Below, in pieces: positions 4,941-5,047 of a stretch of 5,047 bases of DNA; position 1 is the stretch's first letter; every line of letters begins with the position of its first letter. The translations under genes and the position numbers were made by a program. The stretch comes from an uncultured Candidatus Poseidoniales archaeon (GTDB lineage: Archaea; Thermoplasmatota; Poseidoniia; Poseidoniales; Thalassarchaeaceae), in assembly GCA_950068635.1 (NCBI GenBank), contig CATMIM010000115.1, forward strand, positions 1 through 5,047. The letters run 5' to 3'. The notes under the pieces are model-generated. The model searched no databases, was not told where the DNA came from, and was given only the letters and a program-made list of their open reading frames with translations.

Positions 4941-5047
4941 CAATCAATCATCGTAGCCTGACGACCCTATTTCAACGTCGCCACCGCCACGAAATGCATC
5001 ATTCGGCAGTTGGTGGGGTGCTCAGAGGAGGTTCTCGACTAGCCCCT
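4941..5047. other. Right-edge region without a supportable gene
   Basis: About 107 bp. On the minus strand a frame ends with LVENLL and TGA at 5022-5024, which could be the tail of an upstream co-directional gene. On the plus strand an ATG at 4994 stays open to the edge (18 codons, beginning MHHSAVGG). Neither is long enough to call. The rest probably contains the promoter of the nuclease-like gene. Confidence 0.3.

Overview
The window looks archaeal, most likely a marine Thermoplasmatota genome (Marine Group II / Poseidoniales-like). This is inferred from an archaeal-type TtuA/NcsA tRNA thiolase, Roadblock/LC7 proteins, TATA-like AT-rich patches upstream of genes in otherwise GC-rich DNA, and Shine-Dalgarno sites on only some genes. 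No rRNA, tRNA, CRISPR array or insertion sequence was seen.

Layout. (1) Bases 1-2286 hold a two-gene minus-strand operon: a 114-residue Roadblock/LC7 protein (1942-2286) and, 4 bp downstream and translationally coupled, a long open frame that runs off the left edge (1-1937). That frame codes for an unassigned N-terminal region, a second Roadblock/LC7-like domain and a long coiled coil. At about residue 570 it changes without a stop into a piece of a xanthine dehydrogenase/aldehyde oxidase-type molybdopterin-binding subunit. This joint is the strangest thing in the window; a chimeric assembly is the leading explanation and a real fusion the alternative. (2) Bases 2287-2584 are a divergent intergenic region with inverted repeats and TATA-like boxes, including a hairpin that would cover the Shine-Dalgarno of the small Roadblock gene. 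(3) Bases 2585-3607 (+) encode a complete TtuA/NcsA-family tRNA 2-thiolation enzyme with both zinc fingers, the PP-loop and three cluster-binding cysteines. (4) After a 35-bp convergent gap, 3643-4914 (-) encodes an uncharacterised nuclease-like protein: zinc ribbon, Lys/Pro-rich linker, and a RecB/Cas4-like PD-(D/E)XK core with all expected motif residues. A perfect 8+2+8 palindrome lies just upstream of its start. (5) The right edge (4941-5047) shows no supportable gene.

The two Roadblock proteins probably work together, as Roadblock domains dimerise and commonly serve as platforms or regulators for small Ras-like GTPases; no GTPase is visible here. The tRNA thiolase and the nuclease have no obvious functional link to that pair or to each other beyond adjacency. 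The best candidate for an undescribed system is the Roadblock plus Roadblock-coiled-coil operon, followed by the zinc-ribbon PD-(D/E)XK protein.
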